A stretch of 60,000 nt of DNA, taken from the NCBI RefSeq assembly GCF_932526225.1, contig NC_064038.1, forward strand, positions 9,859,070 to 9,919,069, written 5' to 3'. Origin of the DNA: Nematostella vectensis. Its lineage: Eukaryota; Cnidaria; Anthozoa; Actiniaria; Edwardsiidae. Positions within the stretch are counted from its first letter, which is position 1, and every line of letters begins with the position of its first letter. The position numbers were made by a program, and so were the translations under genes. Positions 1 through 12,210 of the stretch are shown here, in pieces. The notes beneath the pieces are model-generated. The model ran no database searches. It worked only from the letters and a program-made list of their open reading frames with translations, and was not told where the DNA came from.

Positions 1-3000
1 ATAGTTTCTCGCTGTCTGCATAGAGTTTGGCGTGCATTGTAGTATTGATAGTTTCTCGCTGTCCGTGTAGAGTTTCGCGTGTATAGTAGTATTGATAGTT
101 TCTCGCTGTCTGTGTAGAGTTTCGCGTGTATAGTAGTATTGATAGTTTCTCGCTGTCCGTGAAGAGTTTCGCGTGTATTGTAGTATTGATAGTTTCTCGC
201 TGTCCGTGTAGAGTTTCGCGTGTATAGTAGTATTGATAGTTTCTCGCTGTCTGTGTAGAGTTTCGCGTGTATAGTAGTATTGATAGTTTCTCGCTGTCTG
301 CGTAGAGTTTCGCGTGTATTGTAGTATTGATAGTTTCTCGCTGTCCGTGTAGAGTTTCGCGTGTATAGTAGTATTGATAGTTTCTTGCTGTCCGTGTAGA
401 GTTTCGCGTGTATTATTGATAGTTTCTCGCTGTCCGTGTAGAGTTTCGCGTGTATTGTAGTATTGATAGTTTCTCGCTATATGTGTAGAGTTTTGCGTGT
501 ATTGTAGTATTGATAGTTTCTCGCTGTCCTTGTAGAGTTTCGCGTGTATTATTGATAGTTTCTCGCTGTCCGTGTAGAGTTTCGCATGTATTGTAGTATT
601 GATAGTTTCTCGCTGTCTGTGTAAAGTTTCGCGTGTATTGTAGTATTTAGTAGTTTCTCGCTTTCCTTGTAGAGTTTCGCGTGTATACTAGTATTGATAG
701 TTTCTCGCTGTCTGTTTAGAGTTTCGCGTGTATTGTAGTATTTATAGTTTCTCGCTGTCCGTGTAGGGTTTCGCATGTATTGTAGTATTGATAGTTTCTC
801 GCTGTCTGTGTAAAGTTTCGCGTGTATTGTAGTATTTAGTAGTTTCTCGCTTTCCTTGTAGAGTTTCGCGTGTATACTAGTATTGATAGTTTCTCGCTGT
901 CTGTTTAGAGTTTCGCGTGTATTGTAGTATTTATAGTTTCTCGCTGTCCGTGTAGGGTTTCGCATGTATTGTAGTATTGATAGTTTCTCGCTGTCTGTGT
1001 AAAGTTTCGCGTGTATTGTAGTATTTAGTAGTTTCTCGCTTTCCGTGTAGAGTTTCGCGTGTATACTAGTATTGATAGTTTCTCGCTGTCTGTGTAGAGT
1101 TTCGCGTGTATACTAGTATTGATAGTTTCTCGCTGTCTGTTTAGAGTTTCGCGTGTATTGTAGTATTGATAGTTTCTCGCTGTCCGTTTAGAGTTTCGCG
1201 TGTATTGTAGTATTGATAGTTTCTCGCTGTCTGTGTAGAGTTTCGCGTGTATAGTAGTATTTATAGTTTCTCGCTGTCTGCGTAGAGTTTTGCGTGTATT
1301 GTAGTATTGATAGTTTCTCGCTGTCTGTGTAGAGTTTCGCGTGTATACTAGTATTGATAGTTTCTCGCTGTCCGTGTAGAGTTTCGCATGTATTGTAGTG
1401 TTGATAGTTTCTCGCTGTCTGCATAGAGTTTCGCGTGTATTGTAGTATTGATAGTTTCTCGCTGTCCGTGTAGAGTTTCGCGTGTATAGTGGTATTGATA
1501 GTTTCTCGCTGTCTGTGTAGAGTTTCGCGTGTATAGTAGTATTGATAGTTTCTCGCTGTCCGTGTAGAGTTTCTCGTGTATTATTGATAGTTTCTCGCTG
1601 TCCGTGTAGAGATTCGCGTGTATTGTAGTATTGATAGTTTCTCGCTGTCTGTGTAGAGTTTCGCGTGTATACTAGTATTGATAGTTTCTCGCTGTCCGTG
1701 TAGAGTTTCGCATGTATTGTAGTGTTGATAGTTTCTCGCTGTCTGCATAGAGTTTGGCGTGTATTGTAGTATTGATAGTTTCTCGCTGTCCGTGTAGAGT
1801 TTCGCGTGTATAGTAGTATTGATAGTTTCTCGCTGTCTGTGTAGAGTTTCGCGTGTATAGTAGTATTGATAGTTTCTCGCTGTCCGTGAAGAGTTTCGCG
1901 TGTATTGTAGTATTGATAGTTTCTCGCTGTCCGTGTAGAGTTTCGCGTGTATAGTAGTATTGATAGTTTCTCGCTGTCTGTGTAGAGTTTCGCGTGTATA
2001 GTAGTATTGATAGTTTCTCGCTGTCTGCGTAGAGTTTCGCGTGTATTGTAGTATTGATAGTTTCTCGCTGTCCGTGTAGAGTTTCGCGTGTATAGTAGTA
2101 TTGATAGTTTCTTGCTGTCCGTGTAGAGTTTCGCGTGTATTATTGATAGTTTCTCGCTGTCCGTGTAGAGTTTCGCGTGTATTGTAGTATTGATAGTTTC
2201 TCGCTATATGTGTAGAGTTTTGCGTGTATTGTAGTATTGATAGTTTCTCGCTGTCCTTGTAGAGTTTCGCGTGTATTATTGATAGTTTCTCGCTGTCCGT
2301 GTAGAGTTTCGCATGTATTGTAGTATTGATAGTTTCTCGCTGTCTGTGTAAAGTTTCGCGTGTATTGTAGTATTTAGTAGTTTCTCGCTTTCCTTGTAGA
2401 GTTTCGCGTGTATACTAGTATTGATAGTTTCTCGCTGTCTGTTTAGAGTTTCGCCTGTATTGTAGTATTTATAGTTTCTCGCTGTCCGTGTAGGGTTTCG
2501 CATGTATTGTAGTATTGATAGTTTCTCGCTGTCTGTGTAAAGTTTCGCGTGTATTGTAGTATTTAGTAGTTTCTCGCTTTCCGTGTAGAGTTTCGCGTGT
2601 ATACTAGTATTGATAGTTTCTCGCTGTCTGTGTAGAGTTTCGCGTGTATACTAGTATTGATAGTTTCTCGCTGTCTGTTTAGAGTTTCGCGTGTATAGTG
2701 GTATTGATAGTTTCTCGCTGTCTGTGTAGAGTTTCGCGTGTATAGTAGTATTGATAGTTTCTCGCTGTCCGTGTAGAGTTTCTCGTGTATTATTGATAGT
2801 TTCTCGCTGTCCGTGTAGAGATTCGCGTGTATTGTAGTATTGATAGTTTCTCGCTGTCCGTGTAGAGTTTCGCATGTATTGTAGTGTTGATAGTTTCTCG
2901 CTGTCTGCATAGAGTTTGGCGTGTATTGTAGTATTGATAGTTTCTCGCTGTCCGTGTAGAGTTTCGCGTGTATAGTAGTATTGATAGTTTCTCGCTGTCT

Positions 3001-5270
3001 GTGTAGAGTTTCGCGTGTATAGTAGTATTGATAGTTTCTCGCTGTCCGTGAAGAGTTTCGCGTGTATTGTAGTATTGATAGTTTCTCGCTGTCCGTGTAG
3101 AGTTTCGCGTGTATAGTAGTATTGATAGTTTCTCGCTGTCTGTGTAGAGTTTCGCGTGTATAGTAGTATTGATAGTTTCTCGCTGTCTGCGTAGAGTTTC
3201 GCGTGTATTGTAGTATTGATAGTTTCTCGCTGTCCGTGTAGAGTTTCGCGTGTATAGTAGTATTGATAGTTTCTTGCTGTCCGTGTAGAGTTTCACGTGT
3301 ATTATTGATAGTTTCTCGCTGTCCGTGTAGAGTTTCGCGTGTATTGTAGTATTGATAGTTTCTCGCTATATGTGTAGAGTTTTGCGTGTATTGTAGTATT
3401 GATAGTTTCTCGCTGTCCGTGTAGAGTTTCGCGTGTATTATTGATAGTTTCTCGCTGTCCGTGTAGAGTTTCGCATGTATTGTAGTATTGATAGTTTCTC
3501 GCTGTCTGTGTAAAGTTTCGCGTGTATTGTAGTATTTAGTAGTTTCTTGCTTTCCTTGTAGAGTTTCGCGTGTATACTAGTATTGATAGTTTCTCGCTGT
3601 CTGTTTAGAGTTTCGCGTGTATTGTAGTATTTATAGTTTCTCGCTGTCCGTGTAGGGTTTCGCATGTATTGTAGTATTGATAGTTTCTCGCTGTCTGTGT
3701 AAAGTTTCGCGTGTATTGTAGTATTTAGTAGTTTCTCGCTTTCCGTGTAGAGTTTCGCGTGTATACTAGTATTGATAGTTTCTCGCTGTCTGTGTAGAGT
3801 TTCGCGTGTATACTAGTATTGATAGTTTCTCGCTGTCTGTTTAGAGTTTCGCGTGTATTGTAGTATTGATAGTTTCTCGCTGTCTGTGTAGAGTTTCGCG
3901 TGTATAGTAGTATTTATAGTTTCTCGCTGTCTGCGTAGAGTTTTGCGTGTATTGTAGTATTGATAGTTTCTCGCTGTCTGTGTAGAGTTTCGCGTGTATA
4001 CTAGTATTGATAGTTTCTCGCTGTCCGTGTAGAGTTTCGCATGTATTGTAGTGTTGATAGTTTCTCGCTGTCTGCATAGAGTTTCGCGTGTATTGTAGTA
4101 TTGATAGTTCCTCGTTGTCTGTTAGAGTTTCGCGTGTATTGTAGCATTGATAGTTTCTCGCTGTCTGTGTAGAAATTCGCGTGTATTGTAGTATTGATAG
4201 TTTCTCGCTGTCCGTGTAGAGTTTCGCGTGTATTGTAGTATTGATAGTTTCTCGCTGTCCGTGTAGAGTTTCGCATGTATTGTAGTATTGATAGTTTCTC
4301 GCTGTCCGTGTAGAGTTTCGCGTGTATTGTAGTATTGATAGTTTCTCGCTGTCCGTGTAGAGTTTCGCATGTATTGTAGTATTGATAGTTTCTCGCTGTC
4401 TGTGTAGGGTTTCGCATGTATTGTAGTATTGATAGTTTCTCGCTGTCCGTGTAGAGTTTCGCATGTATTGTAGTGTTGATAGTTTCTCGCTGTCTGCATA
4501 GAGTTTGGCGTGTATTGTAGTATTGATAGTTTCTCGCTGTCCGTGTAGAGTTTCGCGTGTATTGTAGTATTGATAGTTTCTCGCTGTCTGTGTAGAGTTT
4601 CGCGTGTATACTAGTATTGATAGTTTCTCGCTGTCCGTGTAGAGTTTCGCATGTATTGTAGTGTTGATAGTTTCTCGCTGTCTGCATAGAGTTTCGCGTG
4701 TATTGTAGTATTTATAGTTTCTCGCTGTCCGTGTAGAGTTTCGCGTGTATAGTAGTATTGATAGTTTCTCGCTGTCTGTGTAGAGTTTCGCGTGTATAGT
4801 AGTATTGATAGTTTCTCGCTGTCCGTGTAGAGTTTCGCGTGTATTGTAGTATTGATAGTTTCTCGCTGTCTGTGTAGAGTTTCGCGTGTATACTAGTATT
4901 GATAGTTTCTCACTGTCCGTGTAGAGTTTCGCATGTATTGTAGTGTTGATAGTTTCTCGCTGTCGTCATAGAGTTTCGCGTGTATTGTAGTATTGATAGT
5001 TTCTCGCTGTCCGTGTAGAGTTTCGCGTGTATAGTAGTATTGATAGTTTCTCCCTGTCCGTGTAAAGTTTCGCGTGTTTATTAGTATTGATAGTTTCTCG
5101 CTGTCTGTGTAGAGTTTCGCGTCTATTGTAGTATTTATAGTTTCTCGCTGTGTATTGCTAGTTTCGCGTGTATTGTAGTATTGATAGTTTCTCCCTGTCT
5201 GTGTAGAGTTTCGCGTGTATTGTAGTATTGATAGTTTGTCGCTGTCTGTTTAGAGTTTCGCGTGTATTGT
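1..5270. repeat. 47-bp minisatellite with higher-order repeats
   Basis: Head-to-tail copies of a roughly 47-bp unit (some 42 bp) run without a break from the window edge to 5270, about 113 copies. Each unit contains TAGTTTCTCGCTGTC, then AGAGTTTCGCGTGTAT, then GTAGTATTGA. Variant units recur in the same order: the block starting at 1 recurs from 1728 and again from 2890, and a roughly 185-bp sub-block repeats at 636, 821 and near 1006. This shows nested duplication. Long open frames here come from the repeat and shift frame every unit, because 47 is not a multiple of 3; I do not call them genes. The array is cut by the left edge. Confidence 0.97.
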
Positions 5271-5271
5271 C

Positions 5272-8120
5272 ATGGGAATAATGAGCAAACAGCTTACGAT
5301 GGAGATGGAGACGATGTACGATCACTTCGACACGAAACTGACGGAGACATTCAAGAAGGAGCGGCGACGATCTCGTTTCAGTAAGACGAAAGGCCTGCGG
5401 GAAGAAGGGAGGGAGAGGTGTGGATAAAGATGGGAGGGGAGGGCAAGGGAGTGGAGGTGAAGGGGGGAGGGGAGGGGAAGGAAAAAGAGAGGGGAGGGGT
5501 GTTAATAAAGATGGGAGGGGAGGTAAAGGGAGTGGAAGTGAAGGGCGGACAGGAGGAAAGGGAAAAGGAGAGGGGAAAACTGTGGATAAAGATGGGAGGG
5601 GAGGAGAGGGAGTGGAGGTGAATGAAGGTGGGGAGGGGAGGAAAAAGACAAAACGACTTTCTCAAAGTCTGTTGGTCGGCATTTTAAAAATAAGCTTTAG
5701 CACGCTAAGCTTGTTTGTCTTGTTTACTTTGAAAAATACCCATTAGATCGCGATGGTGTTTTGGTATTCCTGTGGCCTTCGTTGTTAAAACAACAAAAAC
5801 ACACAGGATAGCCGGAATTTTGTTAACAGGCGTTTCTTGATATTAAGGGTTGTACCGAACCGTCGCCGCGCTGATTGTGCTGATTGCTCTCGTCACAGTC
5901 CTACTCTTCCAGATCTATTACCCAGGCTCCGCGCTAAGGCAGTTTGAATGCAAGCGAGGCAGCATACGTGACCATTACTCGAGCTTCGTCTTCGTTCCTT
6001 ATTCGTCGATAACTACTGTGAGTATCATTTGGACTCCAATGGAATATCATATAGCGGGAAACTAATGCACACCAAAACACGATGGAATCCTCGCAGTTTA
6101 TATATTTTGTAAAACTTTGTCTTGGTGGTCACGGTAGCGCGCGTCGCATGGTAAGCTTTGTCTTGGCGGTCACGGTAGCGCGCGTCGCATGGTTAGCTTT
6201 GTCTTGGTGGTCACGGTAACGCTCGTCGCATGGTTAGCTTTGTCTCGGTAGTCACGGTAGCGCGCGTCGCATGGTAAACTTTGTCTGAGTGGTCACGGTA
6301 GCGCGCGTCGCATTGTAAACTTTGTCTTGGTGGCCACGGTAGCGCGCTTTATTTGTTTTGGTGACCACGGTAGCGCGTCGCATGGTTAACTTTGTCTTGG
6401 TGACCACAGTAGCGCGCTCCTCATGGTAAAATTATCTTAGTGGTCACGGTGGCGCGCGTCGCATGGTAAACTTTGTCTAAGTGGTCACGGAAGCGCGCGT
6501 CGTACAATACAATAAGCGGTAACCATGGAGTTCATATGGGTTTTTCACTTCACCAAATAGTATAAAAGTAGGGTTGGTTGTACTGTCTAATTGTTTGCAA
6601 AGGGAACTGGTAAAGGAGGGATTACTTGGTAAATTAAAACATGTGAACTAATATACATCTTTTCCTGCTCCCTAAACGACCGCATACAAGATTTTGTGCC
6701 GCAAATAAGAAGATTTTAATAAGAAAAGCATCTGGTGATTTATATATGTGGGCTCATCTCAGGGTAATTTTAAGATGGGGGAGGGGGCTTAAAAGGGTAA
6801 CCGCAGGTTTTGCTGTCTTCACGGGAACATCCCATTCAAAGAAACTTTTTCTACTACATTTAAGAGTTTATTACGGACGTTTTTATTTCAGAGAGTGGCC
6901 GTGTACGGCGTCCTGTTCCCTGGTTGGAAATCCTTACAGCATAAGTTCCCGGAATTAACCGACGATGTACCGCCGCTGAACGCTACCGAATGTAAGTTCC
7001 GCGATGGCCTATTTATTGTAACAGCTTCCACCAGCTATACTGGTGCGGAAGGCACATTAGAGCTAGGGTCCACATCAAGTGCCCCCTTGTGTGTATTGTT
7101 AGTAAGCACTGTCACTGGGGGTGGTCACTGCCAGAGGGTTTATTGCGTCCCCAGTGGTTCTTTAACGTCCCTTTGGTTCAGGTTAATGAAGGACAGCTTG
7201 AAGAGACGGGACCTTTGATTTGGTGTCCTTATCCGAGAAAACTAGAAACACGGGAAAAAAACTTCAACTCACTTGTGACAAAAATCCGAATCAAGGCAGA
7301 AACCCGGAAAGAAAATCCCCAGTTTGAGCCAGGATTCGAACCTGGGCCACAGCGGTGATGAGTTGCCGACGAGCTAACATACCCGTGCTTCCACCTCCTT
7401 CGCAAAGGAATGAGTGACCATCAAAAAATAGGACACAAGTAAAACTTTCTCACTTTTCTTGTTTTGGGAATTATAAATTCCATTGTAGTTGTACCATCGG
7501 CATTCTTGTTGCCGAGTGCTTTTAGTAGTAGTTATATTAGTATTCTGTTAGGTTGTCTGGATGGGAAGCGCTATTACAGATCATACAAGCATTTTGTTAA
7601 AATCGAGATACTAAACTGTTCGTCTGTATTCTTACGTTGTGCGGGAGATTGGGTCGAGCACGATGGGACAATTTTAGGGGACGCAATTCAACATAGCCTC
7701 GTAATCATGTTGATGTGATACTGAATGAAAGCTAGAAAATGAAAGCTTGTAAATTCCCGGAATATCTTCGTTGTTAGTTGAATTGCGTTTTAAGCTCGCC
7801 TCAACATTCCCATCGCTTATCAACTCTCCCTAATCTCACGCGCAACGTAAGAATGCTGAATTTGAAAGGAGACTTTTAAAGAAACATTCAATTTTATTGC
7901 AGTTCATACAGTGAAGACATTTTATTATCTGAACGTCGCGAGGTGTGCAGCAAGCCACGAAAAGTGGATTACCGGACATGGATTCGGACCGGCCTTTTAC
8001 GTCATCAATCACAACTGCAGCGCTGTGTTCTATTACCAAAGTGCCCCGCCTGCAGGATGGAGAAGCTACAAATCCGTCGACAGGTTACGATGTCACCCTG
8101 CCAGCGATTTCAAGGAATGA
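5272..8120 (+). CDS. Orphan type II single-pass membrane protein, 4 exons
   Basis: Unrecognised gene. Proposed exons are 5272-5380, 5848-6017, 6892-6991 and 7903-8120, with donors GTAAGA, GTGAGT and GTAAGT; phases match and give 198 aa. The first ATG lies just after the minisatellite; a second in-frame ATG at 5281 has A at -3 and could be the true start. Residues 1-40 are hydrophilic and end in a basic stretch (KKERRRSRFR). Residues about 42-61 are strongly hydrophobic (membrane anchor). The remaining ~135 residues would be extracellular or lumenal, with four Cys (71, 141, 165, 190) and sequons at N123 and N164. The basic cytoplasmic side plus anchor predicts type II topology; function is unknown. 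The exon 2 acceptor (TTCTTGATATTAAG) is modest and I saw no AATAAA after the stop, so the ends are the least certain parts. Confidence 0.5.
5405..5645 (+). repeat. Purine-rich G-tract repeat in intron 1 of the type II membrane gene
   Basis: This stretch is almost pure purine. It is about three diverged copies of an ~80-bp unit, each beginning ATAAAGATGGGAGGGGAG (near 5424, 5504 and 5585). The + strand has many G3-G6 runs that could form G-quadruplex or triplex structures. Overlapping open frames on both strands here (Gly/Glu/Lys-rich or Pro/Ser/Phe-rich) are composition artefacts. Confidence 0.8.
6110..6505 (+). repeat. 41-bp minisatellite in intron 2 of the type II membrane gene
   Basis: About ten copies of a 41-bp unit containing TTTGTCTTGGTGGTCACGG, then TAGCGCGCGTCGCATGG, with substitutions and one shortened copy near 6345. 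The array is much more GC-rich than the flanking intron. Confidence 0.92.
7060..7395 (-). mobile_element. tRNA-derived SINE, antisense in intron 3
   Basis: On the minus strand there is a tRNA-like head: a box A-like TAGCTCGTCGG near 7360-7372 and an exact box B, GGTTCGAATCC, at 7342-7332, with the spacing of a tRNA promoter. A long non-tRNA body follows toward lower coordinates. I could not fold a full tRNA or see a terminator, so I call a SINE and not a tRNA gene. Element ends are approximate. Confidence 0.65.
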
Positions 8121-8739
8121 AGGGGTGGAGGTTTTATTAGTATTATTTTATCTATACTTCCCCCTTTATACCCCCTGACGGGTTGTAAATGTGCCGAGGC
8201 GACAAATAATATGAACTGAAACAAGTAACCCTAGATCTCCTTCTTTTTAAAATAATAACATAAATAATTTAAGTGTGATTTTGAATTATGTTCAAAAGTA
8301 AAAAAAAAGGCATAGCTGTTTTAAACAACATTGGGTCCTTATAAGTTTATAAAATATGTGTTTTGTTACTCGTCACACGCTAATGATTAACTTCTGTTCG
8401 GCATCAAGTTAATTTATCAACAATGGCCGACTGAATATTTGGCTATGCCTGATATCAAAAAAAGTATTTGATCCGATCAAACCATTTATCTGTCTGTATA
8501 TAGTACTTTTAGCTTCGAAAGCAAATCAAGCCTGATGCTCAGGCTTGTGTATCAGTTATATTTTAATGACTGATAATACCTTAATTGTTAAAGGCACTTG
8601 TCTTTGTGTGCCACTTAGGTTGTGTTCAATGCTAGATGACATTTTAGAAACAGTAAGACACCAGAATGTCCCCCGGAATTTTTTCCCCAACATATAAATG
8701 GGAATGGCAAAAGAGTAAGTTGACCTCAGCTCTTGACGA
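8121..8739. other. Intergenic, no gene seen
   Basis: AT-rich DNA after the stop of the type II membrane gene. It probably includes that gene's 3'UTR, but I found no exact AATAAA (only AT-rich near-matches around 8250-8275). Confidence 0.5.
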
Positions 8740-10020
8740 ATTTATTGACCACGCCTCTTGACAAATTTGACCCCGCCTCTTGACAAATTTGACCACGCCT
8801 CTTGGCAAATTTGACCACGCCTCTTGACAAATTTGACCACGCCTCTTGACAAATTTGACCCCGCCTCTTGACTAATTTGACCCCGCCTCTTGACTAATTT
8901 GACCACGCCTCTTGGCAAATTTGACCACGCCTCTTGGCAAATTTGACCCCGCCTTTTGACAAATTTATTGACCCCGCCTCTTGACAAATTTGACCCCGCC
9001 TCTTGACAAATTTGACCACGCCTCTTGACAAATTTGACCACGCCTCTTGGCAAATTTGACCCTGCCTCATAACAAATTTGACCACGCCTCTTGGCAAATT
9101 TGACCCCGCCTCATAACAAATTTGACCACGCCTCTTGACAAATTTGACCACGCCTCTTGGCAAATTTGACCCCGCCTCATAACAAATTTGACCCCGCCTC
9201 ATAGCAAATTTGACCACGCCTCATAACAAATTTGACCACGCCTCCTAACGAATTTGACCCCACCTTTTGACAAATTTGTCCCCATCTCTCTTGGCAAATT
9301 TGTTCCCGCCTCTTGACAAATTTGTTCCCGCCTCTTAACAAATTTGTTCCCGCCTCTTGACAAATTTGTTCCCGCCTCTTGACAAATTTGAGCTCGCCTC
9401 TTGACAAATTTGACCGCCCCTCTTGACAAATTTGACCCCGCCTCTTGACTAATTTGACCCCGCCTTTTGACTAATTTGACCCCGCCTCTTGACTAATTTG
9501 ACCCCGCCTCTGGACAAATTTGACCCCGCCTCTGGACAAATTTGACCCCGCCTCTTGACAAATTTGACCACGCCTCTTGACAAATTTGACCACGCCTCTC
9601 GACAAACTTGACACCGCCTCTTGACAAATTTAACCCCGCCTCTCGACAAATTTGACCACGCCTCTTGACAAATTTGACCACGCCTCTTGACAAATTTGAC
9701 CCCGCCTCTTGACTAATTTGTTCTCGCCTTTTGACAAATTTGACCCCGCCTCTTGACAAATTTGACCACGCCTCTTGACAAATTTGATCACGCCTCTTAA
9801 CGATTTTTACCCAACCTTTTGTAAATATGACCCCACTTCTTGGCAAATTTTTTCCTGCCTTTTGAATTTGTCCCCGCCTCTCGACAAACTTGACCCCGTC
9901 TCTCGACAAACTTGACCCCGCCTCTTGACAAATTTGACCCCGCCTCTTAACTAATTTGTTCCCGCCTTTTGACAAATTTGACCACGCCTCTTGACAAATT
10001 TGACCACGCCTATTGGGAAG
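8740..10020. repeat. 22-bp minisatellite, about 57 copies
   Basis: Tandem copies of a 22-bp unit, TTGACAAATTTGACCACGCC plus TC, with A/C alternation in GACCACGCC/GACCCCGCC and occasional indels (8970, 9290, 9850). Since 22 is not a multiple of 3, three units give the 22-residue periodicity of the minus-strand open frames here, which are not genes. Confidence 0.97.
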
Positions 10021-12210
10021 GCCTGACACGGCTCTAGTAGTATTGTGACAATGTATTCTAAGACTATCTGGTTAAGTTGATAGCCAACATCTATAGAGAA
10101 TAGTACTTATTACTGTATTGAAAACACAGCTTGTTGTGATAAAGCACGAGTTATAAAGTTATCTCCTTACTCTCTTCACCTCTGTGATAGTTTAAGATAT
10201 CGGGGCTTTTTTATTTAAGGATTGGGGATTGTTAAAAATTATCCACACCTAAAATGTAAATAAATTATTTAGAAATAAATAGCAAGTTGTTGCTTTATTT
10301 GTAAGATGATAGGGCTTGAACTCTCTTCATATTCCGATTGAACAATTCCATCTAACGAAATTCTTGTTTATTAAATAATGATTTAAATAATCAATAAATT
10401 GAATCAATTTATGGGCGTGGGTGAAGGGTGACGAGTCTGGTAGTAAAAAAACGGCAGAGTACAGAAGTCTCTTAGTATTTTATGCCATGCCTAGAATAGG
10501 AACTAGGTTGCGTATTTTTTTATCTTGCTCCCAGGAGCAAGAGTGAGCGAGCATTTTTGTCTTTTTTGTGTTTTTACACGGATTAAAACAGTGAGCCTGT
10601 GCTCGGTACTTCACTTTATTATTTTAGAATTCTTCATTGCTCTTTTTTTCTTTATCTAGTTATTATCAATCTTGAATGTCGTAGTAAACGTAATATCTGT
10701 ATTGAATAAGGTTATATTGTTTACTCACCCTCGCTCCCCTTTGCTCATCCCTTTTCGGATATCTTTTAAGAATTAAAATTTGTATTTATACAATACAGAT
10801 ATAATGTTTACTTCGATACTCGATATTGATAAAGATAATAATAAGATAAAGGACTCCTCGAGAGCAACGAAAAACCGATTATCGAGCACATAAAAAAGAA
10901 AAAAGAAATAAAAAGAAAAACAAGCTCTCCTCTTTGCTCTTGGCAAAGAGCAAGAGAAAAACAGCGCCACCCTGTTTCTATTCCAGGCAGCATGTAGTAT
11001 TTTCACTTGTAACTATAAAGCACTTAATGGTAAGGGTGTTTTAAATATCGGCACTTTCTGCAATTGGCATCAAGGCGATCGGCATGGATCGGAAGCGGGG
11101 GAGAGGGGAAATGAAGCAAAAGAAGACAGGCGTACTTTCCCTAGTTGATAGTAAACTGTAACAAGAAAATAAAATAGAATTTATAATAAACATTATACAA
11201 TTTTCTTGCAATTAAAATTTTTGCCGAGACAAGTAGTTGGATAAAGATAAAGATAACGACAAGTTGGCCGGCCTCAAAATTCTAGTTGCATATTTTCTAG
11301 AGATTATACACAAATTGAAAACATTTCTTCGAACAACAATCCGTACCTGAAATGCGTACAGATAAAAAAGCAGGATGCTACTGTTATTGTTTAAGTTTTT
11401 ATGCTTCATATGTTTTAACGCCCATCTCTTCGTCGACGCCTTTTCACAACTTCGCATTATTTTCACTGCACCTGGTCGTATTGTTTTAAAATCCCACAAA
11501 GTTAGTTTCAATAAAATGAAATAACACATTTAACACCCTTTCTGCTTGCAACAATTATCATTATCTTAACACTTAACAAGATGAAAGAGAAATCAAACAG
11601 TTTTTTTACTAAACGGCATTTGGTAACGTCTACGTTTTAATAGCTTAATGGTTTACCCCACTCTTTTTTGTTTTATAAGAACGTACCTTTTCTCTCAGAA
11701 CGTTTTGTCTGAGATTCCGCCAAATTCTAAGAACTTGTTAAAAAGATGTTGACGCCGAAATAGCAACATTTTTTTCCATTAGAGTGATCGTTCTACAAAG
11801 GAAGAAAATCTTTTTTAGCTACTTAAAACACAAACTGTTAAATACTACTGGTATGTATATTTAGACTGCAATGTCACTGGAGAAAATCCATAGAAAGTTT
11901 TCAGCAAATACCCCCCCCCCCCCCAAAAAAAAAAAAAAAAAAAAGGCTTACCTTCAACTGAAAATTAGACGTTCTTATAAAAAAAAAAGAGTGTACTATA
12001 TTACAAGCCGTGAGGCGCCGATAAAAATACTGTCTGATAGCTTCTCTAAACAGCTAAAAAACAATCACATAATGGTATAATATACAAAGGTCAATATTAA
12101 GTTTTGATCTAATTGGGAAGTCACCGTTAACTTTCAAAGCAAGAGGTCCTTGTGCCTTATCTTGCATTTGATCAAAAAGAAAAAAAAAACACTTTGTGAA
12201 ATAATTCGGT
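10021..12210. other. Intergenic AT-rich stretch, no gene seen
   Basis: No open frame here has exon-like codon content with matching splice sites. The stretch holds low-complexity A/T runs and the C14-A20 tract at 11911-11944. The promoter and 5'UTR of the zinc-finger gene starting at 12211 should lie at its right end. Confidence 0.5.
11911..11944 (+). repeat. C14-A20 homopolymer junction
   Basis: Fourteen C run directly into twenty A. The same poly(C)-poly(A) arrangement occurs at about 25360-25381 and 31360-31386. Confidence 0.9.

Noticed and set aside
549-4687. Long minus-strand open frames with repeated TARNYQYYNTRETLHRQRE-type motifs
   Set aside because: They are translations of the 47-bp minisatellite; the frame changes each unit, copies differ by indels that would break any one frame, and there are no splice or start signals.
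5378-5746. Open frames in the purine tract
   Set aside because: Composition-driven; both strands are open over the same bases, and the tract lies between the exon 1 donor and exon 2 acceptor of a better-supported gene.
7060-7395. tRNA gene on the minus strand
   Set aside because: Box B is perfect, but the cloverleaf is incomplete and a long body follows, so it fits a SINE better.
1-10020. CRISPR-like regular spacing in the minisatellites
   Set aside because: There are no unique spacers between repeats, and the sequence is eukaryotic.
8742-10029. Minus-strand frames repeating VKFVKRRGQICQEA
   Set aside because: Product of the 22-bp minisatellite; several frames overlap with the same repeat translation.
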